From NCBI RefSeq assembly GCF_009696675.1, contig NZ_VULN01000002.1, forward strand, positions 156,138-220,137: 64,000 bases of DNA, written 5' to 3'. Positions 24,853 through 31,796 of the stretch are shown here, in pieces (position 1 is the stretch's first letter; every line of letters begins with the position of its first letter). The notes beneath the pieces were generated by a model, which saw nothing but the letters and a program-made list of their open reading frames with translations, had not been told where the DNA came from and ran no database searches. Made by a program: the position numbers and the translations under genes. The stretch is from Acidaminococcus fermentans. Lineage in GTDB: Bacteria > Bacillota > Negativicutes > Acidaminococcales > Acidaminococcaceae.

Positions 24853-24901
24853 TTTATGGCGTTTTGCCCGTCAGCGGTCAATGATCAGCGGCCGGATGAT
24901 A

Positions 24902-24932
24902 AAATTTGCAGGCAAATTCTATGAATGTGTAA
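24902..24932 (+). repeat. 31-bp intergenic repeat, copy 2
   Basis: AAATTTGCAGGCAAATT followed by CTATGAATGTGTAA; 27 of 31 positions match the inverted copy at 3221-3251. The first half, AAATTTGCAGGCAAATT, is itself close to a palindrome. Confidence 0.7.
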
Positions 24933-24939
24933 ATTGGAC

Positions 24940-25022
24940 CCGTAGGGGCTCCACGCCGGGGAGCCCGCTTTTGCATCGTTGGTTCGTGCATTCGGCGGGG
25001 CGCCGGGCCTGCGCCCCCTACG
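24940..25022. repeat. CGTAGGGGC-bounded intergenic repeat element, copy B
   Basis: Starts with the same 29 bases found at 14533-14561, and ends with the inverted sequence GCGCCCCCTACGG at 25010-25022, giving an element of about 83 bases. Its inner part (TTTTGCATCGTTGGTTCGTG) differs from copy A. Confidence 0.7.
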
Positions 25023-25091
25023 GTCTGACCTATTTTAAGATTAATTTGTTAAAATTGATTTCCTTCGGCTGTCAACCCTGTAGGGAAGTCA

Positions 25092-25144
25092 TTGACAAAA
25101 CAACATTACAGGCCTAAAATGAAAAACATCACGAATGTATACAA
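25092..25144 (+). promoter_or_regulatory. Promoter and operator of the aroE-like/TRAP operon
   Basis: TTGACA (25092-25097), 17-base spacer, TAAAAT (25115-25120). The expected start is near 25127, and a TGTATACA palindrome lies at 25136-25143, where a repressor would block initiation. A small hairpin GCGGGA/TCCCGC (25148-25162) follows in the leader. TGTATACA-type palindromes are common in GntR-family operators. Confidence 0.75.
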
Positions 25145-25188
25145 AATGCGGGACTGTCCCGCAGAGCAGGAAAGTAGGATGGTAGAAC

Positions 25189-26055
25189 ATGCATATCGAT
25201 ATCCACACCCGTTTCATTACCCTGTTGGGAGATCCCCTGACCCAATCCTTTGCGGCCCGGATGCAGAACAGAGGGTATGAGGCGGCAGGGCTGAACCTGG
25301 TGTATTTCTACACGGTGACCGGGAACGAACACCTGGGTGAAATCATCCAGGGACTGCGGCACATGCCCTTTGCCGGGTTTGCCGTCACCAAGCCCAACAA
25401 GGTGAAAGTCCTGGAATACCTGGACGAACTGGATCCCCTGTGTGCCAAAATGGGGTCCAGCAATACGGTGGTGAAACTGCCGGATGGACGGCTGAAAGGG
25501 TACAACACCGACGGGGTGGGCTTTTACCGGGCCCTGGAGGAAGCCGGGGTGCCCGTCAGCGGAAAGACCTTCTTCTGTTTCGGCAGCGGAGGAGCCGGCC
25601 GGGCCATTTGTTCGGCCCTGGCTTACCATGGAGCCGGCCGGATCCTGATTACGGATCTGGTGGAAGAAAGCGCCCGGAGCCTGGTGGCGGACATCAACAA
25701 AAACTTCGCACCTGTGGCGGAATTCGTGGCTTATGGAGATTTTTCCCGGGTCAAAGAAGCCAATGCCGTCATCAATGCCAGCGGGGTGGGCATGGGGAAA
25801 ACCGCAGGCCGGACCCCTCTGCCTCCGGAATACATCCGGCCCGGCCAGTTTTACTTCGACGCCTGTTACAATCCGGCCCGGACCCGGTTCCTGGAAAATG
25901 CGGAAAAAGCCGGGTGCCCGGTGCTGAACGGGCTCACCATGAGTCTCTACCAGGGAACGGCCCAGGTGGAACTGTGGTCAGGGAAGAAGGCTCCGGTGGA
26001 AGCCATGGGTCAGGAACTGGAGAAAATCCTGGCAGAAAAAAAGCAGCAGGAGTAG
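25189..26055 (+). CDS. Shikimate dehydrogenase family protein (AroE-like, altered substrate motif)
   Basis: NADP(H)-type shikimate/quinate dehydrogenase fold, 288 aa. Retained: catalytic Lys71 in AVTKPNK (VTxPxK), Asp108 in GYNTDGVGF, SNT at 91-93, nucleotide loop GSGGAGRA at 132-139, and NGLTMSLYQGTAQ near the C-terminus. Altered: the substrate-carboxylate motif HSxSP of AroE reads QSFAA here (Gln19, Ser20, Ala22), so the second Ser is Ala. That suggests a substrate other than, or in addition to, shikimate. It heads an operon with a complete TRAP transporter and faces aroD, a context of uptake and catabolism rather than of chorismate synthesis. A biosynthetic aroE may lie elsewhere in the genome. 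Confidence 0.85.
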   Translation: MHIDIHTRFITLLGDPLTQSFAARMQNRGYEAAGLNLVYFYTVTGNEHLGEIIQGLRHMPFAGFAVTKPNKVKVLEYLDELDPLCAKMGSSNTVVKLPDGRLKGYNTDGVGFYRALEEAGVPVSGKTFFCFGSGGAGRAICSALAYHGAGRILITDLVEESARSLVADINKNFAPVAEFVAYGDFSRVKEANAVINASGVGMGKTAGRTPLPPEYIRPGQFYFDACYNPARTRFLENAEKAGCPVLNGLTMSLYQGTAQVELWSGKKAPVEAMGQELEKILAEKKQQE

Positions 26056-26098
26056 GGCTTCTGCTGCAAAGTAGCAAAGTAGAATGGAGAGAAACAAA

Positions 26099-26701
26099 AT
26101 GGAAAATGTGAAGGAAAGCAGCAAGGCAGTACAACGCAACTCTGTAAACGCTCTGATCCACTGGCTGGATCTGCACCTGGAAGAGACCTTCCTGGTGGTG
26201 ATGCTGGTTCTCATTGCCGGCATCACTATGCTCCAGGTCATTGTCCGGAAAATCCCGGGCATGGCGTCTCTCACCTGGGCAGAAGAACTGTGCCGGTTTT
26301 TGTGGATCTGGAGCGTTTTTCTGTCCCTGCCCTATACCATCCGGATGGACAGTATGCTCCGGGTGGGGGTGCTGAAGGACATGCTCCCGGAAACTCTCCG
26401 GAAGGTGCTGAATCTGGTGGTGGACGGGATCACCCTGGGCTGCATGGGGGTCCTGGGCCTTTATGCGGTGGAAGTGGTGTCAGTAATTGCTGAAAGCCAC
26501 GAGATTTCCCCGGCTATGCAGTGGTCCATGGCCTTTGTGTACAGCTTCATGGTCCTGGGGTTCTTCCTGGGAGTGGTCCGGTCCGTCCAGATGCTCTGGA
26601 TCCATGTCCAGCATCTCCAGGAAAAGGAACTGTCCACCCTGGAACAGACTCTCCAGGATGCGGCTGACGAAGCGGCCCTGGCCCGGGAAGGGGATGACTG
26701 A
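26099..26701 (+). CDS. TRAP transporter small permease (DctQ)
   Basis: Small membrane subunit of a tripartite ATP-independent periplasmic transporter, 200 aa. Four membrane segments: about 28-48 (FLVVMLVLIAGITMLQVIVRK), 60-80, 105-125 and 143-165. The AEELCRFLWIWSVFL element is typical of DctQ. ATG 26099 is preferred to ATG 26084 because GGAGAG at 26086-26091 spaces correctly. It follows the aroE-like gene by 43 bases and is followed with no gap by dctM. Confidence 0.9.
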   Translation: MENVKESSKAVQRNSVNALIHWLDLHLEETFLVVMLVLIAGITMLQVIVRKIPGMASLTWAEELCRFLWIWSVFLSLPYTIRMDSMLRVGVLKDMLPETLRKVLNLVVDGITLGCMGVLGLYAVEVVSVIAESHEISPAMQWSMAFVYSFMVLGFFLGVVRSVQMLWIHVQHLQEKELSTLEQTLQDAADEAALAREGDD

Positions 26702-27997
26702 ATGTCCGCGGTACTGATTTTTTCCGTCTTTCTCCTGGCCATTGCTCTGTCCCTGCCTATCGGCATCAGCATGATCCTGGGGGCCACCGCTCCCATTGCC
26801 CTGTTCCATCAGGGAGGCACCATGGGCCAGGTGCTGAACAATGCCTTTTCCGGGGCCAATTCCACCCCCATCCTGGCAGTGCCCCTGTTCATCCTGGGGG
26901 GTGTGATCATGGCCAAAGGCGGGATTTCCCGGAAACTGTTCAACTTCTTCGCCTTTTTTGCCGGCCGGATCCCCGGGGGTCTGCCCTGTGCAGTGATCCT
27001 CACCTGCCTGTTCTACGGGGCCATTTCCGGCTCCGGTCCGGCCACCACGGCGGCAGTGGGAGCCATGTGCGTACCCTTCCTGACGGAACTGGGCTATGAC
27101 AAGACCTGGAGTGCCGGTCTGGTGGCCGTGGCCGGGGGCCTGGGAGTTATCATTCCGCCTTCCATCCCCTTTGTGCTCTATTCCCTGGCCACCGGGGTTT
27201 CTACCGGGAAACTGTTCCTGGCGGGAATCATCCCCGGCTTCCTGGTGGGCCTGGCTCTGATGGTCTATGCGGTGATCCACTGTCTCCGGAACGGGGAGGA
27301 CAAGAACAAAGTCCGGGAACGGATGGAAGAACTGTCCAGGATGGGTTTCCTCCAGCTGTTCCGGGACAGCGCCTGGGCCCTGCTGTGCCCGGTGATTGTC
27401 CTGGGAGGCATTTACACCGGGTTCACCACCCCTACGGAAGCGGCGGCGGTGTCCGTGTTCTATGCGTTGCTGGTGTCTCTTTTTGTCTATAAGACCATGA
27501 CCTTCGGGGATATCCTGCCCATGCTCCGGGAATCGGTCCGGACCTATGGGGGGCTGGCCTTCGTGCTGGCCTTTGCCACCGCTTTCGGACGGGTCCTGTC
27601 CATGACCCGGGCTACCAAAGCGGTGGAAAGCTTCATCCTGGGGAACTTCACCTCCGGGGTGGCGGTCCTCACGGTACTGGTGCTGATTTTCCTGGCCCTG
27701 GGCATGGTGATGGACACGGGACCGGCCATCATCATCCTGGTACCGGTGCTGCTGCCGGCCTGTAAAAAGCTGGGAGTGGATCCCATCCATCTGGGGGTGG
27801 TGCTGGTGTGCTGCCTGTCCATCGGCCTGGCCACTCCGCCTTTCGGCCTGGACCTGTTTGTGGCCGGGAACATTGCAGAACAGCAGCCCATGAGCGTGGC
27901 CCGGAAATCCGTTCCGTTCATCTGTGCTTTTCTGGCGGCTCTGGTGGGCATCACCTACATTCCGGCGCTTTCCACCTTCCTGCCGGCATTGTGGTAA
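26702..27997 (+). CDS. TRAP transporter large permease (DctM)
   Basis: Sodium-coupled translocation subunit, 431 aa, with about 12 membrane helices. Typical DctM stretches: FILGGVIMAKGGISRKLFNFF, GPATTAAVGAMCVPFL, GLGVIIPPSIPFVLYSLATG, GFTTPTEAAAVSVFYALLVS, DTGPAIIILVPVLLPACKKLGVDPIHLG and GLATPPFGLDLFVA. It starts on the base after the dctQ stop codon. Confidence 0.95.
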   Translation: MSAVLIFSVFLLAIALSLPIGISMILGATAPIALFHQGGTMGQVLNNAFSGANSTPILAVPLFILGGVIMAKGGISRKLFNFFAFFAGRIPGGLPCAVILTCLFYGAISGSGPATTAAVGAMCVPFLTELGYDKTWSAGLVAVAGGLGVIIPPSIPFVLYSLATGVSTGKLFLAGIIPGFLVGLALMVYAVIHCLRNGEDKNKVRERMEELSRMGFLQLFRDSAWALLCPVIVLGGIYTGFTTPTEAAAVSVFYALLVSLFVYKTMTFGDILPMLRESVRTYGGLAFVLAFATAFGRVLSMTRATKAVESFILGNFTSGVAVLTVLVLIFLALGMVMDTGPAIIILVPVLLPACKKLGVDPIHLGVVLVCCLSIGLATPPFGLDLFVAGNIAEQQPMSVARKSVPFICAFLAALVGITYIPALSTFLPALW

Positions 27998-28014
27998 GAA
28001 AGGACGGAACAACC

Positions 28015-29079
28015 ATGGATAGAATATGGAAGAAACTGGCCGCAGCCTGCCTGGGGATGGTGCTCCTTTTGGGAACCGCCGCCTGCGGCAGCCAGCCGGC
28101 GGCCGAAAACAAAGAGAAGGAAGCCGGGCCCTATGCCGGTCTGCCCAAAGTGGTGCTGGTGGGAGGGGATTCCTCCGGCAAAGGCTCCGTGGGCCAGCGG
28201 TTCGGGGAACTGGTGGCCCAAAAGGTGGGCAAGAAGACCGGGGGACAGCTGACCATCGACTACCACCCCAATGCGGAACTGGGCGGGGATGAAGACCTGC
28301 TCCGGCAGCTCCGGGCCAACGACATCCAGCTGGTGGTGGGCCAGATGGCTCCGGTGACGGCTTTTGTGCCGGAGGGAGCGGTGTTCGACCTGCCCATGGT
28401 CTTTGCTCCCTATGACGGGAAAACCATCGACCGGGTACTCAACGGGGACGGGTCCTTCCGGCAGAAACTGGCGGCGGCCTATGACCGGGCGGGGCTCCAC
28501 TATATGGGTACCCTCCAGAACGGTACCTACCGGCTGATGACCTCCAACCGGCCGGTGAAAAGGGTGGAGGATTTCCAGGGGCTGAAGATCCGCACCATGA
28601 GCAACCGGAACCATATGGCCTTCTGGTCCGCCCTGGGAGCCAATCCCACGCCCCTGGCCTGGCCGGAGCTGTATTTTTCCCTCCAGAGCGGCATTGTGGA
28701 TGCGGAAGAAAATGCGGCGGACAGCATCCTTTCCGCCAATTTCAACGAAGTCCAGAAATACGTGGCGGAAACCAATGTGATCCTGTACGCCAACGAAATG
28801 GTCCTGAACAAAAAAGCCTGGGAGAATCTTCCCAAGGCATACCAAAAGGCTCTGGAAGACGCGGTCCGGGAAGCCCGGGAAGAACTGGCACCTACCCTGA
28901 TCCAGGTGGACCGGGACTGCAAGGAAAAACTCCAGAAAAAAGGCATGACCCTGGTGGCCTATCCTCCGGAATTCTACCAAGCAGTCCGGAACCAGCCCGC
29001 CGTCCAGGAACTGTACAAGAAAATAGACGCCCAGACCGGAGGACTGGGAACGGTGATGAGGGAAGAGCTGGAAAAGTAA
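28015..29079 (+). CDS. TRAP transporter solute-binding lipoprotein (DctP)
   Basis: Extracytoplasmic solute receptor, 354 aa. It has a lipoprotein signal with LGTAAC lipobox (Cys24), then a DctP domain: GQLTIDYHPNAELGGDEDLLRQLRANDIQLVV, the carboxylate-binding Arg region LKIRTMSNRNHMAFWSALGANPTPLAWPELYFSLQSGIVDAEENA. The Arg in IRTM would pair with a carboxylate of the ligand. A lipidated rather than soluble receptor suits a Firmicute. The frame is open upstream into dctM; ATG 28015 gives the signal peptide. Together with the AroE-like and AroD enzymes the ligand may be a cyclic hydroxy acid. Confidence 0.93.
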   Translation: MDRIWKKLAAACLGMVLLLGTAACGSQPAAENKEKEAGPYAGLPKVVLVGGDSSGKGSVGQRFGELVAQKVGKKTGGQLTIDYHPNAELGGDEDLLRQLRANDIQLVVGQMAPVTAFVPEGAVFDLPMVFAPYDGKTIDRVLNGDGSFRQKLAAAYDRAGLHYMGTLQNGTYRLMTSNRPVKRVEDFQGLKIRTMSNRNHMAFWSALGANPTPLAWPELYFSLQSGIVDAEENAADSILSANFNEVQKYVAETNVILYANEMVLNKKAWENLPKAYQKALEDAVREAREELAPTLIQVDRDCKEKLQKKGMTLVAYPPEFYQAVRNQPAVQELYKKIDAQTGGLGTVMREELEK

Positions 29080-29083
29080 GAAC

Positions 29084-29108
29084 GGGGCTGCTGCAGCGCA
29101 GCAGCCCC
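29084..29108 (+). terminator. Hairpin after dctP (GGGGCTGCTGC family)
   Basis: Perfect 11-bp stem GGGGCTGCTGC (29084-29094) / GCAGCAGCCCC (29098-29108), but no T tract follows. Short words of the CCGTTGACC/CCATTGACC/CCGCTGAC type fill 29109-29146. Confidence 0.55.
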
Positions 29109-29146
29109 GTCAACGGTCCGCTGACCGTTGACCATTGACCGCTGAC

Positions 29147-29197
29147 AAAAAAGAACTGTGAAAAAATGATTCCTCATTTTTTCACAGTTCCTTTTTT
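29147..29197. terminator. Bidirectional terminator between dctP and aroD
   Basis: Long stem AAAAAAGAACTGTGAAAAAA-TGA / TCA-TTTTTTCACAGTTCCTTTTTT with TTCC loop. The A and T flanks allow termination on both strands, as expected between the convergent genes dctP and aroD. Confidence 0.88.
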
Positions 29198-29949
29198 CAT
29201 ACCCGCTGAATCACCTGGGCCAACAGGTCCGCCGGGAGCTGGCCGGGGGCGGAGGCGGCTCCGGCGGTGCCGAAAGTGACTGCGGAACCGAACCGGCCTC
29301 CTCCGATCCGGGTAATGGCCCCCATGGGCCCCATGGCCATGGTGATCACCGGAGTCCTGGGATGGCCTTCCTTCATTTCCAGGGTGGCGGCCAGAAGGGT
29401 CAGCACATCTTCTTCCTTCTGGGGCATCACCGCGTATTTGGCCAGGTCGCAGCCCAGGTCCTGCATGGTGCACAGGGTCCGGACCAGGGTTTCCCGGGAG
29501 GGAGTCTTCTGGAAATCATGGCAGGATCCCACCACCTTGATCCCGGCCCTGTGGGCCCGGTTTACCAGATGTTCCATCACATCTTTTCCCCGGGACAGCT
29601 CCACATCCACCAGGTCCATGGCTCCGCTGTCCATCGCTTCTTCCAGCAGCCGCACATAGTCTTCCGTGGAAATCTCCAGCTGGCCTCCTTCTACCGTGGT
29701 GCGGATGGTGAACAGCAGGGGCAGGTGGGGGATCCGCTGCCGGAACAGGGCCAGGGGAGCCTGCCAGCTTCCCGGTTCCCGGATGGAGGCGTAGCAGTCT
29801 CCCCGCCACTCCGCCAGGTCGCAGGGAGCTTCCGCCAGGGAATCCAGGGCTTCTTCCAGCCCGGACAGGGTAGGGGCCGTGAGAGGGATGGCGATTTTCG
29901 GCTGCCCTTCGCCGATTGCCAGATTTTTCACAAGTACAGGTTGGGCCAT
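29197..29949 (-). CDS. aroD: 3-Dehydroquinate dehydratase, type I
   Basis: Schiff-base dehydratase converting 3-dehydroquinate to 3-dehydroshikimate; 250 aa, class I. Catalytic residues are all visible: Glu47 in LAEWRGD, His144 in GSCHDF, Lys171 (Schiff base) in CDLAKYAVMP; the C-terminal GRFGSAVTFGTAG loop with Arg and Ser is intact. AAAGGAGCG precedes the ATG at 29949 on the minus strand. Type I enzymes serve both in chorismate synthesis and in quinate breakdown; the convergent AroE-like/TRAP operon favours a link to the imported compound. Confidence 0.95.
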   Translation of the reverse strand: MAQPVLVKNLAIGEGQPKIAIPLTAPTLSGLEEALDSLAEAPCDLAEWRGDCYASIREPGSWQAPLALFRQRIPHLPLLFTIRTTVEGGQLEISTEDYVRLLEEAMDSGAMDLVDVELSRGKDVMEHLVNRAHRAGIKVVGSCHDFQKTPSRETLVRTLCTMQDLGCDLAKYAVMPQKEEDVLTLLAATLEMKEGHPRTPVITMAMGPMGAITRIGGGRFGSAVTFGTAGAASAPGQLPADLLAQVIQRV

Positions 29950-30120
29950 GATGATTCGCTCCTTTTTTCGTCTTTGCTCCAGTATACGGCAGCGGCTGGA
30001 AAAGTGTCAATGAAGGCTCTATTCTGTGGACAGGAAGGCCGTTCTTTCAGTCTCTTCTCCAGCCCTGTTTTTCCGCACTGTCAAACTATACAAAAGTTCG
30101 AAAAATTCGCTTTTCTATGC

Positions 30121-30126
30121 TATAAT
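30121..30126 (+). promoter_or_regulatory. Probable -10 box upstream of the YfcC-type transporter
   Basis: TATAAT at 30121-30126, with a weak TTCGAA at 30097-30102 as the nearest -35 candidate (18-base spacer). The remaining spacer from 29950 holds nothing else I can identify. Confidence 0.45.
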
Positions 30127-30193
30127 TTTTTTGTACAACCGCAGCCAACAGCTGCACCGGCAAAAATGCGACTGCAGAAAGAAGGAATGTGAA

Positions 30194-31750
30194 ATGTCCG
30201 ATCAACCCAAGAAACAGAGAAAGATGCTCAGCTCCTATTCCATCGTGTTCCTGTTCCTGATCTTTACCGCCATCCTTACCTGGTTCGTGCCCCAGTCGGT
30301 GGTGGTCAATGATCACGGAACCAAGAAGATCATCTACGACGCCATTATGGTCAAAGGGAAAGTGGTCGCAGGCCAGGGACTCCAGCCCATGGGACTGTGG
30401 GACATCATCATGGCACCGGCCAAGGGCTTTGTAAAGGCGGCCCAGCTGTGCTTTGCCCTGCTGATGGCCGGGGCCTTCCTCCACCTGCTGAACTATGTGG
30501 GAGCCATGCGGGCCGGGATCGGCTGGCTGCTGAAACGGTTCACCGGCAAGACCCTGATCGTGGTACTCACCTTTTTCTCCGCCCTGTTCGGTGCCGTCTA
30601 CGGCCTGTGGGAAGAAATCCCCGCCTACTCCATGGCGGTGGTGCCCCTGTTCGTCCTGGCCGGCTATGATGTGGTCACCGGGATCGGGGTCCTGACCGTA
30701 GGGGCCACCGCAGGCAATATGGCCAGCGTGGTGAATCCTTTTTCCATTGGCGCAGCCGTAGGGGCCATCGGCAACGAAAGCCTGTCCCTGGGCAGCGGCA
30801 TCGTCCTCCGGCTGGTGCTCTTTGCGGTGCTGTATCTGGTGGCCCTGGCCTATGTGCTCCAGTATGCGGCCCGGGTGAAGAAAGATCCCTCCAAATCCAT
30901 TGTAGCCGGGCTGCCGGTGAACACCATGGTGGAGGAAAAACAGGAAGAAGTGGAAATCACCACCCGGCAGGCCCTGTCCATCGGGCTCCTGGTGCTGATC
31001 GTCATTGCCATGATCTGCGGCTATGTGCCCTGGGATTCCATCAAGTTCGCCGACGGGACCACTGCCAAGACCCTGGTGAACCTGCCCTTTACTTCCCTGG
31101 CCAAGGTACCGGTACTGGGGAACCTGCTGGGGGCGGAACACTACACTCAGTTCGGGGACTGGTACTTTGAAGAATTTTCCTTCGTGTTCCTGGCCGGAGC
31201 TCTGCTCCTGGGGATCATCAACAAGATCCCGGAAGCCACCTTTATCAAAGAATTCATCGCCGGGGCCCGGGACCTGCTCAGTGTGGTCCTGGTGCTGGCC
31301 ATTGCCAACGGGATTTCCGTGATCATGGGGAGCAAGACTGCCGGCATGTCCGTCACCTTCGTGTACTGGATCCAGAGCGCCCTCCAGGGTGTGCCCTCCT
31401 GGGCCTTCTCCCTGGCGGTCATCGCGTCCTATGTGGCCATCGGTTTCTTCATGCAGTCCACCAGCGGGGTGGCCGGAATCACCATGCCCATCCTGGGGGC
31501 TGTGGCCTATGCCCTTTATGAAACCGCTCCCATCGGACCGGTGGGCGGCCAGGTGCTGCTGATTGCCAGCTTCACCATCGGGCTCAACTTCACCAGTGCC
31601 CTGTACCCCAGCGCCACCAACATGGGGACCCTGGAACTGTACAAGGTGCCCTATGACATCTATTTGAAATTCATCCTGAAGGGCGCTCTGCTGCTGCTCA
31701 TTACCGGGGCCGTGATCGTTTCCGTGGCACCCATGCTGGGCATCCTGTAA
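30194..31750 (+). CDS. YfcC family membrane transporter
   Basis: Multi-pass membrane protein of 518 aa, of the YfcC/DcuC-like (C4-dicarboxylate or short-peptide related) ion-transporter superfamily. About 12 hydrophobic segments; family-typical stretches are LTWFVPQSV near the N-terminus, FSALFGAVYGLWEEIPAYSMAVVPLFVLAGYD, NPFSIGAAVGAIGNESL and MQSTSGVAGITMPILGAVA. The frame is open from 30026, but GAAGGA at 30181-30186 fits ATG 30194, which gives the usual N-terminus. It is followed by a dipeptidase gene after 46 bases; YfcC genes are often paired with peptidases, so peptide or amino-acid uptake is plausible, but the substrate is not shown. Confidence 0.87.
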   Translation: MSDQPKKQRKMLSSYSIVFLFLIFTAILTWFVPQSVVVNDHGTKKIIYDAIMVKGKVVAGQGLQPMGLWDIIMAPAKGFVKAAQLCFALLMAGAFLHLLNYVGAMRAGIGWLLKRFTGKTLIVVLTFFSALFGAVYGLWEEIPAYSMAVVPLFVLAGYDVVTGIGVLTVGATAGNMASVVNPFSIGAAVGAIGNESLSLGSGIVLRLVLFAVLYLVALAYVLQYAARVKKDPSKSIVAGLPVNTMVEEKQEEVEITTRQALSIGLLVLIVIAMICGYVPWDSIKFADGTTAKTLVNLPFTSLAKVPVLGNLLGAEHYTQFGDWYFEEFSFVFLAGALLLGIINKIPEATFIKEFIAGARDLLSVVLVLAIANGISVIMGSKTAGMSVTFVYWIQSALQGVPSWAFSLAVIASYVAIGFFMQSTSGVAGITMPILGAVAYALYETAPIGPVGGQVLLIASFTIGLNFTSALYPSATNMGTLELYKVPYDIYLKFILKGALLLLITGAVIVSVAPMLGIL

Positions 31751-31796
31751 GCCCTTGGAATATAAGGAAACTAACAAGCAAAGGAGTCGTAGCGTC

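Larger units (their letters stand above)
24607..25188. other. Long spacer with terminator, short RNA unit and repeats
   Basis: About 580 bases with no protein gene I can support. In order: GGGGTGAA/TTCACCCC hairpin, short words of the GCGGACCGCGAC type (24630-24662), a terminator, a promoter-short RNA-terminator unit, short words (CAGCGGTCAATGATCAGCGG), the 31-bp repeat, a CGTAGGGGC-bounded repeat, and the promoter of the aroE-like gene. Individual parts are listed separately. Confidence 0.7.

Noticed and set aside
24806..25117. Open frame of 103 codons in the spacer before the aroE-like gene
   Set aside because: Runs through a terminator, the 31-bp repeat and the CGTAGGGGC element; no ribosome-binding site.
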